Origin: an uncultured Eubacteriales bacterium
GTDB taxonomy: Bacteria > Bacillota > Clostridia > Christensenellales > Aristaeellaceae
Direction of reading: 5' to 3'
DNA: 64,000 nucleotides
Assembly: GCA_902789795.1 (NCBI GenBank)
Contig: CADAPM010000023.1
Span: forward strand, 29,886-93,885
In this document: in pieces, positions 18,388-28,050 of the stretch
How the letters are laid out: the number at the start of each line of letters is the position of its first letter
How positions within the stretch are numbered: position 1 is the first letter of the stretch
Notes under the pieces: model-generated
Databases searched by the model: none
Told to the model about the DNA's origin: nothing
What the model saw: the letters and a program-made list of their open reading frames with translations, nothing else
Position numbers and translations under genes: made by a program

Positions 18388-18828
18388 TTACTTCACCTCC
18401 ACCTTCCCACCGCAAGCTTCGATCTTTTCCTTGGCGGAGGCTGTCACTTTTTCAACCTTGACCGTCAGTTTCTTGGTCAGCTCACCGCCGCCAAGAACCT
18501 TGACACCGGCCTGCACCTTGTTGACCAGACCCGCATCCATCAGGATCTCGGAGGTGACTTCGACGCCATCCTCAAAGGCGTTCAGAGCGCTCACGTTGAT
18601 GGTGGCATACTCCTTGCGATAGATGTTGGTAAAGCCGCGCTTGGGCAGACGGCGGGTCAGAGGCATCTGACCGCCTTCAAATCCGGGGCGCTTGCCGCCG
18701 CCGGAACGCGCTTTCGCGCCCTTGTGGCCCTTACCGGACGTCTTGCCGAGTCCGGAGCCTACGCCTCTGCCGAGGCGCTTCGGGGCAGTCGTCGAGCCGA
18801 TAGCCGGCTGCAACTCATGCAGTTTCAT
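18388..18828 (-). CDS. rplO: 50S ribosomal protein L15
   Basis: L15 is a late-assembly 23S rRNA-binding protein. The 146-residue product has the glycine/arginine-rich N-terminal extension ([18 protein letters not shown]) and the globular C-terminal domain with [18 protein letters not shown]. The stop lies 3 nt before secY, as is common, suggesting coupled translation. Confidence 0.96.
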   Translation of the reverse strand: MKLHELQPAIGSTTAPKRLGRGVGSGLGKTSGKGHKGAKARSGGGKRPGFEGGQMPLTRRLPKRGFTNIYRKEYATINVSALNAFEDGVEVTSEILMDAGLVNKVQAGVKVLGGGELTKKLTVKVEKVTASAKEKIEACGGKVEVK

Positions 18829-18851
18829 TTTAGGGGCCCTCCTAATCGTTG

Positions 18852-19034
18852 TTATTCGTTGATCTCTTCGACCTTGACCATGTGCTTTACAGCAAAGATC
18901 TGGCCTTTGATCTGGGGCGTCGCGTCATGGATGACGGACTGGCCGATCTTCCTGAGGCCCAGGGCCTTGACGTTGGCCTTGTGCTTGGGAAGAGAAGCGA
19001 TGGGGGACTTGACCAGAGTGATCTTCAGTTTCAT
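18852..19034 (-). CDS. rpmD: 50S ribosomal protein L30
   Basis: This 60-residue protein reads [19 protein letters not shown] then [10 protein letters not shown], the standard short bacterial L30. It sits between rpsE and rplO with a GGAGGGAC ribosome binding site. Length and order are typical. Confidence 0.95.
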   Translation of the reverse strand: MKLKITLVKSPIASLPKHKANVKALGLRKIGQSVIHDATPQIKGQIFAVKHMVKVEEINE

Positions 19035-19048
19035 TGTTCAGTCCCTCC

Positions 19049-19549
19049 TCAGCCCAGAATGTCTTCCACGTTCTTGCCGCGCATCTGAGCCACGGTCTCC
19101 GCGTTGCGCAGGAGCTTCAGGCCTTCGATGGTCGCCTTCACGGTGTTGATGCGGTTGCTGGTGCCGAAGGTCTTGGTGCGGATATCCTTGATGCCCGCCA
19201 GCTCCAGGACGGCACGCGCGCCGCCGCCGGCGATAACGCCAGCGCCCTCTTCAGCGGGCAGCAGCACGACTTTCGCGGTGCTGAACAGGCCGTCGACGGG
19301 ATGCGGGATGGTCGTTCCCACGATGGGAACATTCACCAGATGCTTCTTGGCGGCTTCCGTCGCCTTGCGGATGGCTTCGGGCACTTCCATGGCCTTGCCG
19401 ATGGCGCAGCCCACGCGGCCCTTCTCGTCGCCAACGACGACCAGCGCCGCGAAGCGGAAGTTCTTACCGCCCTTAACGACCTTCGTGACGCGGTTCAGCG
19501 ACACGAGGCGCTCTTTGAATTCGCTAACAGGTTCTTCTCTGCGATACAT
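19049..19549 (-). CDS. rpsE: 30S ribosomal protein S5
   Basis: S5 contributes to decoding accuracy and mRNA unwinding. The 166-residue product has the N-terminal double-stranded-RNA-binding fold ([20 protein letters not shown]) and the C-terminal domain with [15 protein letters not shown]. Spacing to rplR and rpmD is normal, with an AGGTCAAC-type start region. Confidence 0.96.
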   Translation of the reverse strand: MYRREEPVSEFKERLVSLNRVTKVVKGGKNFRFAALVVVGDEKGRVGCAIGKAMEVPEAIRKATEAAKKHLVNVPIVGTTIPHPVDGLFSTAKVVLLPAEEGAGVIAGGGARAVLELAGIKDIRTKTFGTSNRINTVKATIEGLKLLRNAETVAQMRGKNVEDILG

Positions 19550-19564
19550 CTGCGTTGACCTCCC

Positions 19565-19933
19565 TTAGAAGTTCAGCCCGGCTTCACGAGCACCGGCAGC
19601 CAGTTCGGCCACACGTCCGGTATAGACGTAGCCGCCGCGGTCGAAGACCACGGTCTTGATACCGGCATTCAGCGCACGCTCGCCGACCAGCTTGCCAACC
19701 AGTTTGGCAGCGCCCTTCTTGTCCACGTCATCCAGCTGGCCCTTGATCTGGGGATCCAGGGTGGAGGCGGAGACCAGGGTCACACGCTTGGTGTCGTCGA
19801 TGATCTGAGCATAGATGGACTTGTTGCTGCGATAGACGCTCAGACGCGGCATATCGGGGGTGCCGCTGATCTTTTTGCGAACGCGGGCGTGACGGATCAC
19901 GCGCACTTCATTGCGGTCGCGCTTTTTGAACAT
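19565..19933 (-). CDS. rplR: 50S ribosomal protein L18
   Basis: L18 binds 5S rRNA. The 122-residue protein has [20 protein letters not shown] and the C-terminal [17 protein letters not shown], which match bacterial L18. It lies between rplF and rpsE with normal gaps. Confidence 0.96.
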   Translation of the reverse strand: MFKKRDRNEVRVIRHARVRKKISGTPDMPRLSVYRSNKSIYAQIIDDTKRVTLVSASTLDPQIKGQLDDVDKKGAAKLVGKLVGERALNAGIKTVVFDRGGYVYTGRVAELAAGAREAGLNF

Positions 19934-19951
19934 ATGCGTTCACTCCCTTCC

Positions 19952-20497
19952 TTACTTCTTGCCGGCCTTGCCTTCCTTGCGCAGGATCCGCTCGCCCTGG
20001 TACTTGATGCCTTTGCCCAGATAGGGTTCCGGAGGACGAATGGCGCGGATGTCAGCGGCAAGGTTGCCGACCACTTGCTTATTGATGCCCTTGACCACGA
20101 TGGTGGTCTGGTTGGGCGTTTCAAAGGACACGTTTTCGGGCGCGTCCAGGATGACCGGGTGAGAGAAGCCGATCGCGATATCCAGCTTCTTGCCGGAATC
20201 CTTGGCCTCGGCGTGATAGCCGGTGCCAACCATTTCCAGGGTCTTGGCGAAACCATCGGTCACGCCGACGACCATGTTGTGGATCAGCGCACGATACAAG
20301 CCGTGCATCGCGCGGTGTTCCTTATCGTCGGAGGGGCGGGTCAGCACCAGCTGGCCGTCCTTCTGTTCGATCGTGATATCAGGGTTGACCTGCTGGCACA
20401 GCGCCCCCTTGGGGCCCTTGACGGTGACGAGATTGTTCTCAACGTTGATCGTCACGCCGGCAGGGACGGTGATCGGCATTCTTCCGATACGAGACAT
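19952..20497 (-). CDS. rplF: 50S ribosomal protein L6
   Basis: L6 lies near the factor-binding site of the 50S subunit. The 181-residue product shows the two L6 repeats: SRIGRMPITVPAGV and the C-terminal IRPPEPYLGKGIKYQGE. Length and position after rpsH are normal. Confidence 0.96.
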   Translation of the reverse strand: MSRIGRMPITVPAGVTINVENNLVTVKGPKGALCQQVNPDITIEQKDGQLVLTRPSDDKEHRAMHGLYRALIHNMVVGVTDGFAKTLEMVGTGYHAEAKDSGKKLDIAIGFSHPVILDAPENVSFETPNQTTIVVKGINKQVVGNLAADIRAIRPPEPYLGKGIKYQGERILRKEGKAGKK

Positions 20498-20530
20498 AAT
20501 ATTTTCCTCCCTTAAATTAAAGCGTGATGA

Positions 20531-20929
20531 TTACCACACGTAGCAGAGCACTTCGCCGCCGAGGTTTTCCTTGCGGGCAGCCTTGTCGGTCATGATGCCT
20601 TTGCTGGTGGAGATGATCGCAATACCGAGGCCACCCAGGACCTTGGGCAGATCTTCACAGGCCGCATAGACACGCAGACCGGGCTTGCTGATGCGCTTGA
20701 GGCCGACGATGACGGGCTGTTTCTTGTCCAGATACTTCAGGGTGATCTTGATGTTGCCCTGCAGGCCGTCGTCGATGAACTCGTAGGACTTGATGTAACC
20801 TTCCTCCTGGAGGAGTTTCGCGATGCTCTTCTTCATATTGGAAGCGGGCATCGTGACGCTGTCATGCTTCGCAACCTGAGCGTTGCGGATACGGGTCAGC
20901 ATATCAGCAATGGGATCATTGACTACCAT
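20531..20929 (-). CDS. rpsH: 30S ribosomal protein S8
   Basis: S8 is a primary 16S rRNA-binding protein and in many bacteria also represses the spc operon. The 132-residue product starts [16 protein letters not shown] and ends with the family signature [19 protein letters not shown]. It follows rpsN. Confidence 0.96.
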   Translation of the reverse strand: MVVNDPIADMLTRIRNAQVAKHDSVTMPASNMKKSIAKLLQEEGYIKSYEFIDDGLQGNIKITLKYLDKKQPVIVGLKRISKPGLRVYAACEDLPKVLGGLGIAIISTSKGIMTDKAARKENLGGEVLCYVW

Positions 20930-20944
20930 TGTAAAACCTCCTCC

Positions 20945-21130
20945 TTACCAGCTGGCCTTGCGGACGCCGGGAATCTGGCCCTTGTAAGCCAGCTCTCTGA
21001 AGCAGATACGGCAGATGCCGTAGCGGCGGAGAACCGAGTGCGGACGGCCGCACAGCGTGCAGCGCGTGTAAGCACGGGTGGAGAACTTGGCCGGACGGGC
21101 CTGACGGACCTTCATAGATGTCTTTGCCAT
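20945..21130 (-). CDS. rpsN: 30S ribosomal protein S14, zinc-binding type
   Basis: This 61-residue short S14 has two CxxC pairs, [10 protein letters not shown] and CRICF, that bind zinc. The long zinc-free form of some bacteria lacks them. The N-terminus [15 protein letters not shown] matches Gram-positive type Z S14. It lies between rplE and rpsH. Confidence 0.96.
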   Translation of the reverse strand: MAKTSMKVRQARPAKFSTRAYTRCTLCGRPHSVLRRYGICRICFRELAYKGQIPGVRKASW

Positions 21131-21145
21131 AATGTTTCTCCTCCC

Positions 21146-21688
21146 TTACTGCGCAAACGGCATTCCCAGCAGACGAAGCAGTTCCTTCGCTTCTTCGTCC
21201 GTCTTGGCAGTCGTTACGAAAATCATTTCCAGGCCGCGGATCTTCTCGACCTTATCGTAGTCGATTTCGGGGAAGATCAGCTGTTCCTTGATGCCCAGGG
21301 CATAGTTGCCGCGGCCATCGAACGCCTTGGTGGATACGCCGCGGAAGTCGCGGACACGGGGCAGCGCGATGGAGACCAGCTTATCGGTGAACTCTTCCAT
21401 CCGGGCGCCGCGCAGGGTGACCTTCGCGCCGATGTTCTGGCCCTCACGGACCTTGAAGTTCGCGACGGATTTCTTCGCCTTGGTGACCTGCGGCTTCTGG
21501 CCGGAGATCAGGGTCAGCTCCGCCACGGCGGATTCCAGTGCCTTTGCGTTGTCCTTGCAGTCGCCCAGGCCCATGTTGATGATGACCTTGACGAGCTTCG
21601 GGATCTCCATCACATTCTTGTAGCCGAATTTCTGCTGGAGCGCAGGCACGGCTTCATTGACATAACGATCATGCAATCTTGTTGCCAT
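21146..21688 (-). CDS. rplE: 50S ribosomal protein L5
   Basis: L5 binds 5S rRNA and contacts the P-site tRNA. The 180-residue protein has [34 protein letters not shown] and RVRDFRGVS, all typical. It follows rplX with normal spacing. Confidence 0.96.
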   Translation of the reverse strand: MATRLHDRYVNEAVPALQQKFGYKNVMEIPKLVKVIINMGLGDCKDNAKALESAVAELTLISGQKPQVTKAKKSVANFKVREGQNIGAKVTLRGARMEEFTDKLVSIALPRVRDFRGVSTKAFDGRGNYALGIKEQLIFPEIDYDKVEKIRGLEMIFVTTAKTDEEAKELLRLLGMPFAQ

Positions 21689-21703
21689 TTCCCCGCGCCT
21701 CCT

Positions 21704-22036
21704 TTACTCTAATTCGGTGCCGCACTTCTTGCATACGCGGATGACGTTGCGGACCTTCTTGCCGTCCTTTTCAGTGACGGTCACTTTGCTGCCGAACCGA
21801 CGGCCGGCATTGCACTTCGGGCAGAACAGCATGACGTTGCTCGCGTCAATGGCGGCTTCCTTTTCGACGATGCCGCCGGGCTGGCCCTGCATGCGGGGTT
21901 TCTGATGCTTCTTGACCATGGCGACGCCTTCGACGACGACACGGTTCTTCTTGGGTTCAGCGACCAGGACCTTGCCCTGCTTGCCCTTGTCCTGACCGGT
22001 GATGACAACCACAGTGTCCTTGGATTTTACGAACAT
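21704..22036 (-). CDS. rplX: 50S ribosomal protein L24
   Basis: L24 initiates 50S assembly. The KOW motif is [16 protein letters not shown]. The C-terminal part adds two CxxC pairs, CPKC and CKKC, a zinc-ribbon-like form seen in some bacterial L24 proteins. The frame is open upstream to 22069; ATG at 22036 after GGAGGAC gives the expected N-terminus FVKSKDTV and 110 residues. It lies between rplN and rplE. Confidence 0.95.
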   Translation of the reverse strand: MFVKSKDTVVVITGQDKGKQGKVLVAEPKKNRVVVEGVAMVKKHQKPRMQGQPGGIVEKEAAIDASNVMLFCPKCNAGRRFGSKVTVTEKDGKKVRNVIRVCKKCGTELE

Positions 22037-22049
22037 GCCATTGTCCTCC

Positions 22050-22418
22050 TTACAGTACTTCGGGCGCAAGGGACACGATCTTCATGAAGTCCTTCTCGCG
22101 CAGTTCGCGGGCCACGGGCCCAAAGATACGGGTGCCGGTCGGCATCTTGTCGTCGTTGACAAGCACGGCTGCATTGTCGTCAAAGCGGATGTAGCTGCCG
22201 TCGGGACGGCGCTTGGGCTGGTGGCAGCGCACGATAACGGCCTTGACCACATCACCCTTCTTCACCGCGCCGCCAGGCGTGGCGCTCTTGACGGAGGCGA
22301 CGATAATGTCGCCGATGGAGCCGGTACGACGGAAGGAACCACCCAGCACGCGGATGCACATGATTTCCTTGGCGCCGGAGTTATCGGCAACCTTGAGACG
22401 CGTTTGCGGCTGAATCAT
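22050..22418 (-). CDS. rplN: 50S ribosomal protein L14
   Basis: L14 forms an intersubunit bridge. The 122-residue product begins [20 protein letters not shown] and contains [19 protein letters not shown], both invariant features. Length is normal. It lies between rpsQ and rplX with an AGGAGGAT ribosome binding site. Confidence 0.97.
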   Translation of the reverse strand: MIQPQTRLKVADNSGAKEIMCIRVLGGSFRRTGSIGDIIVASVKSATPGGAVKKGDVVKAVIVRCHQPKRRPDGSYIRFDDNAAVLVNDDKMPTGTRIFGPVARELREKDFMKIVSLAPEVL

Positions 22419-22487
22419 AGGGATATCCTCCTTTATATTTCCTCTTCATGCGGCCCTCAGGCCCATGAGAGGTTGAAAGCGCAGCGA

Positions 22488-22757
22488 TTATTTCGCCTTT
22501 TCGATGATCTCGACGAGGCGCCAGCGCTTTTCACGGGACAGCGGACGGGTTTCCATGACTTTCACGGTGTCGCCGATGCCGCATTCGTTCTTTTCGTCAT
22601 GCGCCTTGATCTTGGTGGTCTTGTTGATGTATTTGCTGTACAGGGGATGCTTTACGCGGGTGGACAGCTTCACGACGATGGTCTTGTCCATCTTGTCGCT
22701 GACGACCACGCCGATGCGGGTTTTCCGCATGCCCCGGTTTTCGGTCATTTCAGACAT
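22488..22757 (-). CDS. rpsQ: 30S ribosomal protein S17
   Basis: This 89-residue OB-fold protein binds 16S rRNA early in assembly. It shows [19 protein letters not shown] and [16 protein letters not shown], typical of S17. It lies between rpmC and rplN, with a GGAGGAAAG-type ribosome binding site. Confidence 0.96.
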   Translation of the reverse strand: MSEMTENRGMRKTRIGVVVSDKMDKTIVVKLSTRVKHPLYSKYINKTTKIKAHDEKNECGIGDTVKVMETRPLSREKRWRLVEIIEKAK

Positions 22758-22780
22758 GTGTCTTTCCTCCTCCTATCGGC

Positions 22781-22981
22781 TTACTGGTCGGCCTTCAGCT
22801 GCTTCTGCCGCTGGACGGTCAACGCACGAGCGATGTCCTTACGGACTGCAGACAGCTGCATAACATTTTCCAGCTGACCGGTGGCAAGCCGGAAACGAAG
22901 GTTGAAGAGTTCGGTCTTCAGATCAGCGATCTTCGCAGTCAGCTCTTCATTGGTCATGGATTCGAAATTGCTGGCCTTCAT
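22781..22981 (-). CDS. rpmC: 50S ribosomal protein L29
   Basis: L29 is a small helical protein at the tunnel exit. The 66-residue product has [20 protein letters not shown] and the helix [18 protein letters not shown]. Its ATG overlaps the rplP stop by four bases. Confidence 0.95.
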   Translation of the reverse strand: MKASNFESMTNEELTAKIADLKTELFNLRFRLATGQLENVMQLSAVRKDIARALTVQRQKQLKADQ

Positions 22982-23421
22982 TTGCTTTCACCACCCGCTT
23001 CATTAGGTTTCACATCGTCCTTGGAGACGATCTTGGTCTTAAGCGGCAGCTTACCGGACGCCAGACGCAGCGCTTCCTTCGCGATCGCCTCGTCGATTCC
23101 GCCGATCTCAAACAGTACACGGCCGGGCTTGACCACCGCGACCCAGTACTCGGGAGCGCCCTTACCGGAACCCATTCGGGTCTCGGCCGGCTTAGCGGTG
23201 ACAGGCTTGTCAGGGAAGATCTTGATCCACACCTGACCGCCGCGCTTGGTGTAACGGGTCAGGGCGATACGAGCCGCTTCGATCTGCTGGGAGGTCACCC
23301 AGCTGGGCTCGGTCGCCGCGAGACCCCAATCGCCGTAGGCGACAAAATTACCGCGATGCGCCGCGCCCTTCATACGGCCGCGGAACTGCTTGCGGTGCTT
23401 GACTCTCTTAGGCATCAGCAT
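22978..23421 (-). CDS. rplP: 50S ribosomal protein L16
   Basis: L16 organises the A-site and peptidyl-transferase region. The sequence [20 protein letters not shown] and [20 protein letters not shown] are family signatures. The frame is open to 23496, but ATG at 23421, spaced nine bases from AGGAGG, gives the canonical 147-residue protein. It starts just after rpsC ends and overlaps rpmC by four bases. Confidence 0.96.
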   Translation of the reverse strand: MLMPKRVKHRKQFRGRMKGAAHRGNFVAYGDWGLAATEPSWVTSQQIEAARIALTRYTKRGGQVWIKIFPDKPVTAKPAETRMGSGKGAPEYWVAVVKPGRVLFEIGGIDEAIAKEALRLASGKLPLKTKIVSKDDVKPNEAGGESK

Positions 23422-23423
23422 AA

Positions 23424-24095
23424 TTATTTGCCTCCTTCGATGGCGGCCTTGGGCTGCTTCTTGGCGGCCGGCAGAACCTGGCCCTTGTAGATCCAAACCT
23501 TGATGCCCAGACGGCCATAGGTCGTCTTCGCCTCGGCAAAGCCGTAGTCGATGTTGGCACGCAGGGTCTGCAGGGGGATGGAACCTTCATGATACTGCTC
23601 GGTGCGGGCAATATCAGCGCCGCCGAGACGGCCGGAGATGCTGGTCTTGATGCCCTTGGCGCCGGCCTTGGTCGCGCGCTGGATGCTCTGCTTCATCGCG
23701 CGGCGGAAGGAAATGCGCTTTTCGAGCTGCTGAGCGATGTTCTCAGCCACCAGCTGAGCGTCGGTGTCGGGGGACTTGACGGGCATGACGTCTACATGCA
23801 CCGCGTGGCCCACGGACTTTTCGATCTCGTTCTTGAGGTCGTCGATGCCCTTGCCGCCGTGGCCGATGATCATGCCGGGCTTGCCGGTGAAGATGGTCAC
23901 GTTCATGCGCTGGGCGCTGCGTTCGATATCAATGCGGCTGATGCCGGTCTGATAGAACTTTTCTTTGAGCATATTCCGCAGCTCATAGTCTTCCTTGATC
24001 TGAGATGCGAAAAGTTTCTTGTCGCTGTACCACCGCGTGCTCCAGTCGAAGATAACGCCGACGCGCGCGCCGTGGGGATTGACTTTCTGTCCCAT
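23424..24095 (-). CDS. rpsC: 30S ribosomal protein S3
   Basis: S3 helps form the mRNA entry channel. The 223-residue product starts [15 protein letters not shown] and has the KH-domain loop [17 protein letters not shown] and the C-terminal [17 protein letters not shown]. It follows rplV with a one-base gap and an AAGGAGG ribosome binding site. Confidence 0.96.
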   Translation of the reverse strand: MGQKVNPHGARVGVIFDWSTRWYSDKKLFASQIKEDYELRNMLKEKFYQTGISRIDIERSAQRMNVTIFTGKPGMIIGHGGKGIDDLKNEIEKSVGHAVHVDVMPVKSPDTDAQLVAENIAQQLEKRISFRRAMKQSIQRATKAGAKGIKTSISGRLGGADIARTEQYHEGSIPLQTLRANIDYGFAEAKTTYGRLGIKVWIYKGQVLPAAKKQPKAAIEGGK

Positions 24096-24096
24096 A

Positions 24097-24498
24097 TTAA
24101 TCCTCCTTCGCCTGTTTGCTGTTCAGCACCACGCTAATGTGGCAGGTGCGCCTGAGCATCGGGGAGGCACTGCCGCGGCTGCGGGCTACATAGCGCTTCA
24201 GGGTCGGGCCCGGGTTCGCGTAGCACTCGGCGACGTACAGCGTGCTTTCGTCCATGTTCTTGTTGTTCACGGCGTTAGCCACAGCGCTGTTCAGCACCTT
24301 GAGGATGACCGGGGACGCGGCCTTGGGGGTGAACTCCAGGATACCGCGGGCCTGCTCAACATCCTTGCCGCGGATCAGGTCCAGCACGATGCCGGCCTTG
24401 CGGGAGGAGATGCGGATATACCGGGCGTGTGCCTGGGGCAGGGCATTGGCGCGCTTTTCGGCGCGGGCCTGGCCCTTTTTCGTAGTATTGGTTGCCAT
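24097..24498 (-). CDS. rplV: 50S ribosomal protein L22
   Basis: L22 lines the peptide exit tunnel. The 133-residue protein has a basic, alanine-rich N-terminal extension of about 20 residues before the domain [19 protein letters not shown]. The tunnel hairpin region reads [20 protein letters not shown]. It lies between rpsS and rpsC. Confidence 0.95.
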   Translation of the reverse strand: MATNTTKKGQARAEKRANALPQAHARYIRISSRKAGIVLDLIRGKDVEQARGILEFTPKAASPVILKVLNSAVANAVNNKNMDESTLYVAECYANPGPTLKRYVARSRGSASPMLRRTCHISVVLNSKQAKED

Positions 24499-24516
24499 CT
24501 TTCTTCTCCTTCCCTC

Positions 24517-24795
24517 TTATTTGCCGGTTGACGATTTCTCGCCGGCATGGCCCCTGAAGGTGCGGGTCGGGGCGAACTCGCCCAGCTTGTGGCCGACCAT
24601 ATCCTCGGTCACATAAACCGGCACATGCTTGCGCCCGTCATGCACAGCGATGGTGTGGCCAACAAACTCGGGGAAAATGGTGGATGCGCGGCTCCAGGTC
24701 TTCAGCACCTGCTTGTTGCCGCTTTCATTCATTGCGATAACGCGCTTCAAGAGCGCTTCCTGAACATAAGGTCCCTTTTTAACGGAACGGCTCAT
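24517..24795 (-). CDS. rpsS: 30S ribosomal protein S19
   Basis: This 92-residue head protein of the 30S subunit starts [18 protein letters not shown] and contains [20 protein letters not shown], both invariant. Length and position between rplB and rplV are normal. Confidence 0.97.
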   Translation of the reverse strand: MSRSVKKGPYVQEALLKRVIAMNESGNKQVLKTWSRASTIFPEFVGHTIAVHDGRKHVPVYVTEDMVGHKLGEFAPTRTFRGHAGEKSSTGK

Positions 24796-24822
24796 GCATG
24801 ATCCTCCTTCCTTGCCGCAGGA

Positions 24823-25653
24823 TTACTTGCCCGCGCGCTTGACAATCAGACGATTGGAATACTTCTTGTGCTTGCGGGTCTTGTAACCGAGCGCAGGCTT
24901 GCCCCACGGGGTCACAGGCGCAGGCATACCGACGGGGGATTTGCCTTCGCCGCCGCCGTGCGGGTGATCGTTCGGGTTCATGACGACGCCGCGGACGGTG
25001 GGACGGACGCCCATGTGACGGGTGCGGCCAGCCTTGCCGATGCGGACGTTCTCATGATCCGTGTTGCCCACGGTACCGATGGTCGCGCAGGCGTCGATCG
25101 GGATCCTGCGGACTTCGCCGGAGGGCAGACGAACCTGGGCGAAATCGCCTTCCTTGGCCATCAGCTGAGCGCTCAGACCAGCGGAACGGACCAGCTGGCC
25201 GCCCTTGCCGGGCTTGATCTCCACATTGTGGATCAGCGTACCGACGGGGATGGAGCGCAGGGGCAGCGCGTTGCCGGGCTTGATATCGACGTTCTCACCG
25301 GCCACGACCATGTCGCCGACCTTCAGGTCCAGCGGGGCCAGGATGTAGCGCTTCTCGCCATCCGCGTAGGTCAGCAGGGCGATGAACGCGCTGCGGTTCG
25401 GATCGTACTCGATCGCGGTGACCTTGGCCGGGATGTCTTTCTTGTTGCGCTTGAAGTCGATGATGCGGTAGGTCTTCTTGTTGCCGCCGCCCTGATGACG
25501 GACGGTGATCTTACCCTGGCTGTTGCGGCCGGAGTGCTTCTTGATGTGTTCCGTCAGGGATTTTTCGGGCTTCTTCTTGGTGATCTCCTCGAAGGTCAGC
25601 ACCGACATGAAACGGCGGGCGGACGACGTCGGCTTATATACTCTGATTCCCAT
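24823..25653 (-). CDS. rplB: 50S ribosomal protein L2
   Basis: L2 is needed for subunit association and peptidyl-transferase assembly. The 276-residue product begins [20 protein letters not shown] and ends with the conserved [20 protein letters not shown] region and a basic tail. It follows the rplD-rplW fused frame with normal spacing. Confidence 0.97.
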   Translation of the reverse strand: MGIRVYKPTSSARRFMSVLTFEEITKKKPEKSLTEHIKKHSGRNSQGKITVRHQGGGNKKTYRIIDFKRNKKDIPAKVTAIEYDPNRSAFIALLTYADGEKRYILAPLDLKVGDMVVAGENVDIKPGNALPLRSIPVGTLIHNVEIKPGKGGQLVRSAGLSAQLMAKEGDFAQVRLPSGEVRRIPIDACATIGTVGNTDHENVRIGKAGRTRHMGVRPTVRGVVMNPNDHPHGGGEGKSPVGMPAPVTPWGKPALGYKTRKHKKYSNRLIVKRAGK

Positions 25654-25671
25654 AATCCTTGTCCTCCCCTA

Positions 25672-26526
25672 TCACACCATACCCTCGAAAAACTCGATGG
25701 GCTTGGAATCTTCAGTCAGAATCACATACGCCTTCTTGACTTCGGCGGTACGGCCCTGGGTGCGGCCCTGGCGCTTCATCTTGCCGATGGTCCTGAGCGT
25801 ATTCACGCGCGCTACCTTCACAGGCGGGAAGCAGGCTTCAACGGCCTTCTTGATCTCCGTCTTGTTGGCGTTGATCGCGACTTCAAAAATGTACCGCTTG
25901 TCCGCGATGCCATCGTAACCTTTTTCGGTCAGGACAGGACGCAGGATAACGATCTTGTCAGCGTTGAGCAGGTCGTACACGTTGATGGTGTTGACGTAAG
26001 CGTCTTTCACACCGGGGATGTTCTTGCTCGCGCGGACCACGTCTTTCTGGTCCTGCTCGACCACCAGCAGGGTCTTCTTCTCAGACTCGAGAGCCTTGAG
26101 CATCTGGGCCACATACTTGGTCTTGGCTTCCGCCAGCTTGATCTGATCGACGACCACGATCTCGTTGGCAGCGAACTTGGAGCTCAGCGCGCTCTTCATC
26201 GCGAGACGCTTGATCTTGCGGGGCACGTTGATGACATAATCCCGGGGCTGGGGCGCGAACACGACGCCGCCGTGACGGAACTGGGGAGCGCGGTTGCCAT
26301 GGTGGCGCGCGTTGCCGGTGCCCTTCTGGCGATAGATCTTACGGCCGCCGCCACGGACCATTCCGCGGCTCAGGGCGCTCTGGGTGCCCTGGCGCTGTGC
26401 GGCCAGATAGGAGCGGACCATCAGGTGCATGGCGGCCACGTTGGGCTCGATGGCGAAGATCTCGTCATTCAGCTCCATGGTGCCGACCTGCTTGCCCTGC
26501 ATATCCACTACTTGAATATTCGGCAT
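25672..26526 (-). CDS. rplD-rplW: Fused 50S ribosomal proteins L4 and L23 in one reading frame
   Basis: Residues 1 to about 192 are L4: GTQSALSRGMVRGGGRKIYR, RHGGVVFAPQPRDY, and VYDLLNADKIVI. From about residue 194 the frame runs directly into L23: ILRPVLTEKGYDG, INANKTEIKKAVEACF, NTLRTIGKMKRQGRTQGRT. Compared with Bacillus, the last 14 or so residues of L4, the spacer, and the first residues of L23 are absent. There is no stop, ribosome binding site or start between them (junction about 25937-25953). L4 and L23 occupy separate sites in the 50S subunit, so a linker-free fusion is surprising. It may be real or an in-frame assembly deletion. Confidence 0.9.
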   Translation of the reverse strand: MPNIQVVDMQGKQVGTMELNDEIFAIEPNVAAMHLMVRSYLAAQRQGTQSALSRGMVRGGGRKIYRQKGTGNARHHGNRAPQFRHGGVVFAPQPRDYVINVPRKIKRLAMKSALSSKFAANEIVVVDQIKLAEAKTKYVAQMLKALESEKKTLLVVEQDQKDVVRASKNIPGVKDAYVNTINVYDLLNADKIVILRPVLTEKGYDGIADKRYIFEVAINANKTEIKKAVEACFPPVKVARVNTLRTIGKMKRQGRTQGRTAEVKKAYVILTEDSKPIEFFEGMV

Positions 26527-26543
26527 GACTTTCTTCCTCCTTG

Positions 26544-27188
26544 TCAGGCTTTCACGGAATCACGGATCAGCAGCAGACCCTCGTTGGGGCCGGGCACCGC
26601 GCCGTGGACCAGCAGCAGGCTGCGTTCCGCGTCGACCTTGACGATCTCAAGATGCTGGATGGTCACACGCTCTACGCCGTAGTGGCCGGGCATGTGCTTG
26701 TTCTTGAACACACGGGACGGGTCAGAGTTCGCGCTCATGGAGCCGACGCCGCGATGATACTTGGAGCCGTGGGCCATGGGGCCGGTGTGCTGATTCCAGC
26801 GGTAGATGGCGCCGGTGAAGCCGCGGCCCTTGGTGGTGCCGGTGATGTCCACGGTCTCGCCTTCGGCGAAGATGTCCGCCTTGACAACCTGGCCGACTTC
26901 GTAGCCTTCGCAATCGTCCAGCCGGAACTCACGCAGCACGCGCTGGGGGGCGACGCCCGCCTTCTTGTAGTGGCCGTTGACCGGCTTGGTCAGCAGCTTC
27001 TCAGCGCGCTTTTCGGTGAGCTCACCGAAGCCGAACTGGATGGAATCATAACCGTCCTTGCCGGACGCAGACTTCTTGGTCACGACCGTGCAGGGACCCG
27101 CCTGGATGACGGTCACCGGTACGAGGCGGCCGTCCGGCAGGAAAATCTGGGTCATCCCCAGCTTTTTGCCAATAATTGCCTTTTTCAT
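26544..27188 (-). CDS. rplC: 50S ribosomal protein L3
   Basis: L3 is an early 23S rRNA binder. The 214-residue protein starts KKAIIGKKLGMTQIFLPDG and has GTTKGRGFTGAIYRWNQHTG and HMPGHYGVERVTIQHLEIVK, standard L3 signatures. It is second in the operon, after rpsJ. Confidence 0.97.
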   Translation of the reverse strand: MKKAIIGKKLGMTQIFLPDGRLVPVTVIQAGPCTVVTKKSASGKDGYDSIQFGFGELTEKRAEKLLTKPVNGHYKKAGVAPQRVLREFRLDDCEGYEVGQVVKADIFAEGETVDITGTTKGRGFTGAIYRWNQHTGPMAHGSKYHRGVGSMSANSDPSRVFKNKHMPGHYGVERVTIQHLEIVKVDAERSLLLVHGAVPGPNEGLLLIRDSVKA

Positions 27189-27202
27189 GATAGCCTCCTG
27201 CC

Positions 27203-27511
27203 TTACAGTTTGATCTCGATATCGACGCCTGCCGGCAAATCAAGCTTCATCATGGCATCGACGGTGCGCTGGTTGACGTTGTACACGTCGATCAGGCGCT
27301 TGTGCGTGCGGCGCTCAAACTGCTCGCGGCTGTCCTTATACTTGTGCGGAGAACGGAGGATCGTCACGATCTCCTTCTCGGTCGGCAGCGGGATAGGTCC
27401 CGAAACGCGCGCGTTGGTACGCTTAGCGGTTTCCACAATACGCTCGGCGGACTGATCCACGAGGTTGTGCTCGTAGCCCTTGAGCTTGATGCGGATCTTC
27501 TGGTTGGCCAT
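27203..27511 (-). CDS. rpsJ: 30S ribosomal protein S10
   Basis: S10 is the first gene of the operon and also the antitermination factor NusE. The 102-residue product has [20 protein letters not shown] and [27 protein letters not shown] precedes the ATG. A 220-nt structured leader and a strong promoter lie upstream. Confidence 0.97.
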   Translation of the reverse strand: MANQKIRIKLKGYEHNLVDQSAERIVETAKRTNARVSGPIPLPTEKEIVTILRSPHKYKDSREQFERRTHKRLIDVYNVNQRTVDAMMKLDLPAGVDIEIKL

Positions 27512-27733
27512 AGGTTTTCCTCCTTAGTTCGTAACTCTCTGTCGTCGGGGGGAGATATTGCTGCGTCCGCCGTAGGAAGACTCGCAGGTGACTTCCCTTT
27601 GCTGACGCGCAAACCCGGCGATGCCGGATTTTCCGGCTTCGAGTCCGTTCGCCCGATTTCCGGGCCTGGTCCACGATAATTACCCGTTCCGGCCAGAACG
27701 GCAACTTACCGCTTCTACCCATAAACAGACAAC
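27512..27733 (-). promoter_or_regulatory. Structured 5' leader of the S10 operon
   Basis: Between the predicted transcription start and rpsJ the minus-strand RNA can form several stems: CCGTTC/GAACGG, CCCG/CGGG and the perfect GCCGG-AAAAT-CCGGC. No T-tract follows them. Ribosomal leaders in Firmicutes are often autoregulated, but no known ligand motif was recognised. Confidence 0.5.
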
Positions 27734-27739
27734 AGGCCG

Positions 27740-27768
27740 ATTATATATCCTTTTTTACAGAATTGCAA
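27740..27768 (-). promoter_or_regulatory. Strong sigma-A promoter of the S10-spc-alpha operon
   Basis: Minus-strand TTGCAA and a perfect TATAAT (within ATATATAAT) are separated by exactly 17 nt. The upstream DNA is rich in A and T tracts, like an UP element. It drives about 16 kb of translation genes. Confidence 0.88.
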
Positions 27769-27877
27769 GTGTTTTTCAGATGTATTTTGAAATTTTTCTG
27801 ATATTTTTTGACGAAAAACACCGATATTACTGCATTTTTGGATGGAGGCATTATACGTTGCGCCGGGCGTTTAATTT

Positions 27878-28050
27878 AATGAGGAATTAGGAATGAGGAA
27901 TGAGGAGTTCAGGTGCAAATGCCGCCGCTTCGCTCTGGCATTTGTTCGATTGTATATCGCGCGTAGCGCCGCAACAATCGAAGAATACTCCGTAACGCAG
28001 TGGAGGAGTTTCTTCCTGAACTCCTCACTCCTCATTCCTAACTCCTAACT
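27878..28050. repeat. Heptad-arm inverted-repeat element B
   Basis: The 36-nt arms at 27878-27913 and 28015-28050 are imperfect inverted repeats made of 7-base units such as GAGGAAT and TAGGAAT. Both end toward the core in TTCAGG. The core has stems such as CAAATGCC/GGCATTTG and CGATTGT/ACAATCG. The right arm overlaps the stop codon of the recombinase gene. The rest of the rpsJ-recombinase gap is the operon promoter and AT-rich DNA. Confidence 0.8.

Noticed and set aside
17110-19149. 679-codon plus-strand frame
   Set aside because: It is antisense to secY, rplO and rpmD, is rich in His, Gln, Arg and Asp as expected of a GC-rich antisense frame, and has no recognisable domain.
24868-26682. 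604-codon plus-strand frame
   Set aside because: It is antisense to rplB and rplD-rplW, with composition typical of a shadow frame.
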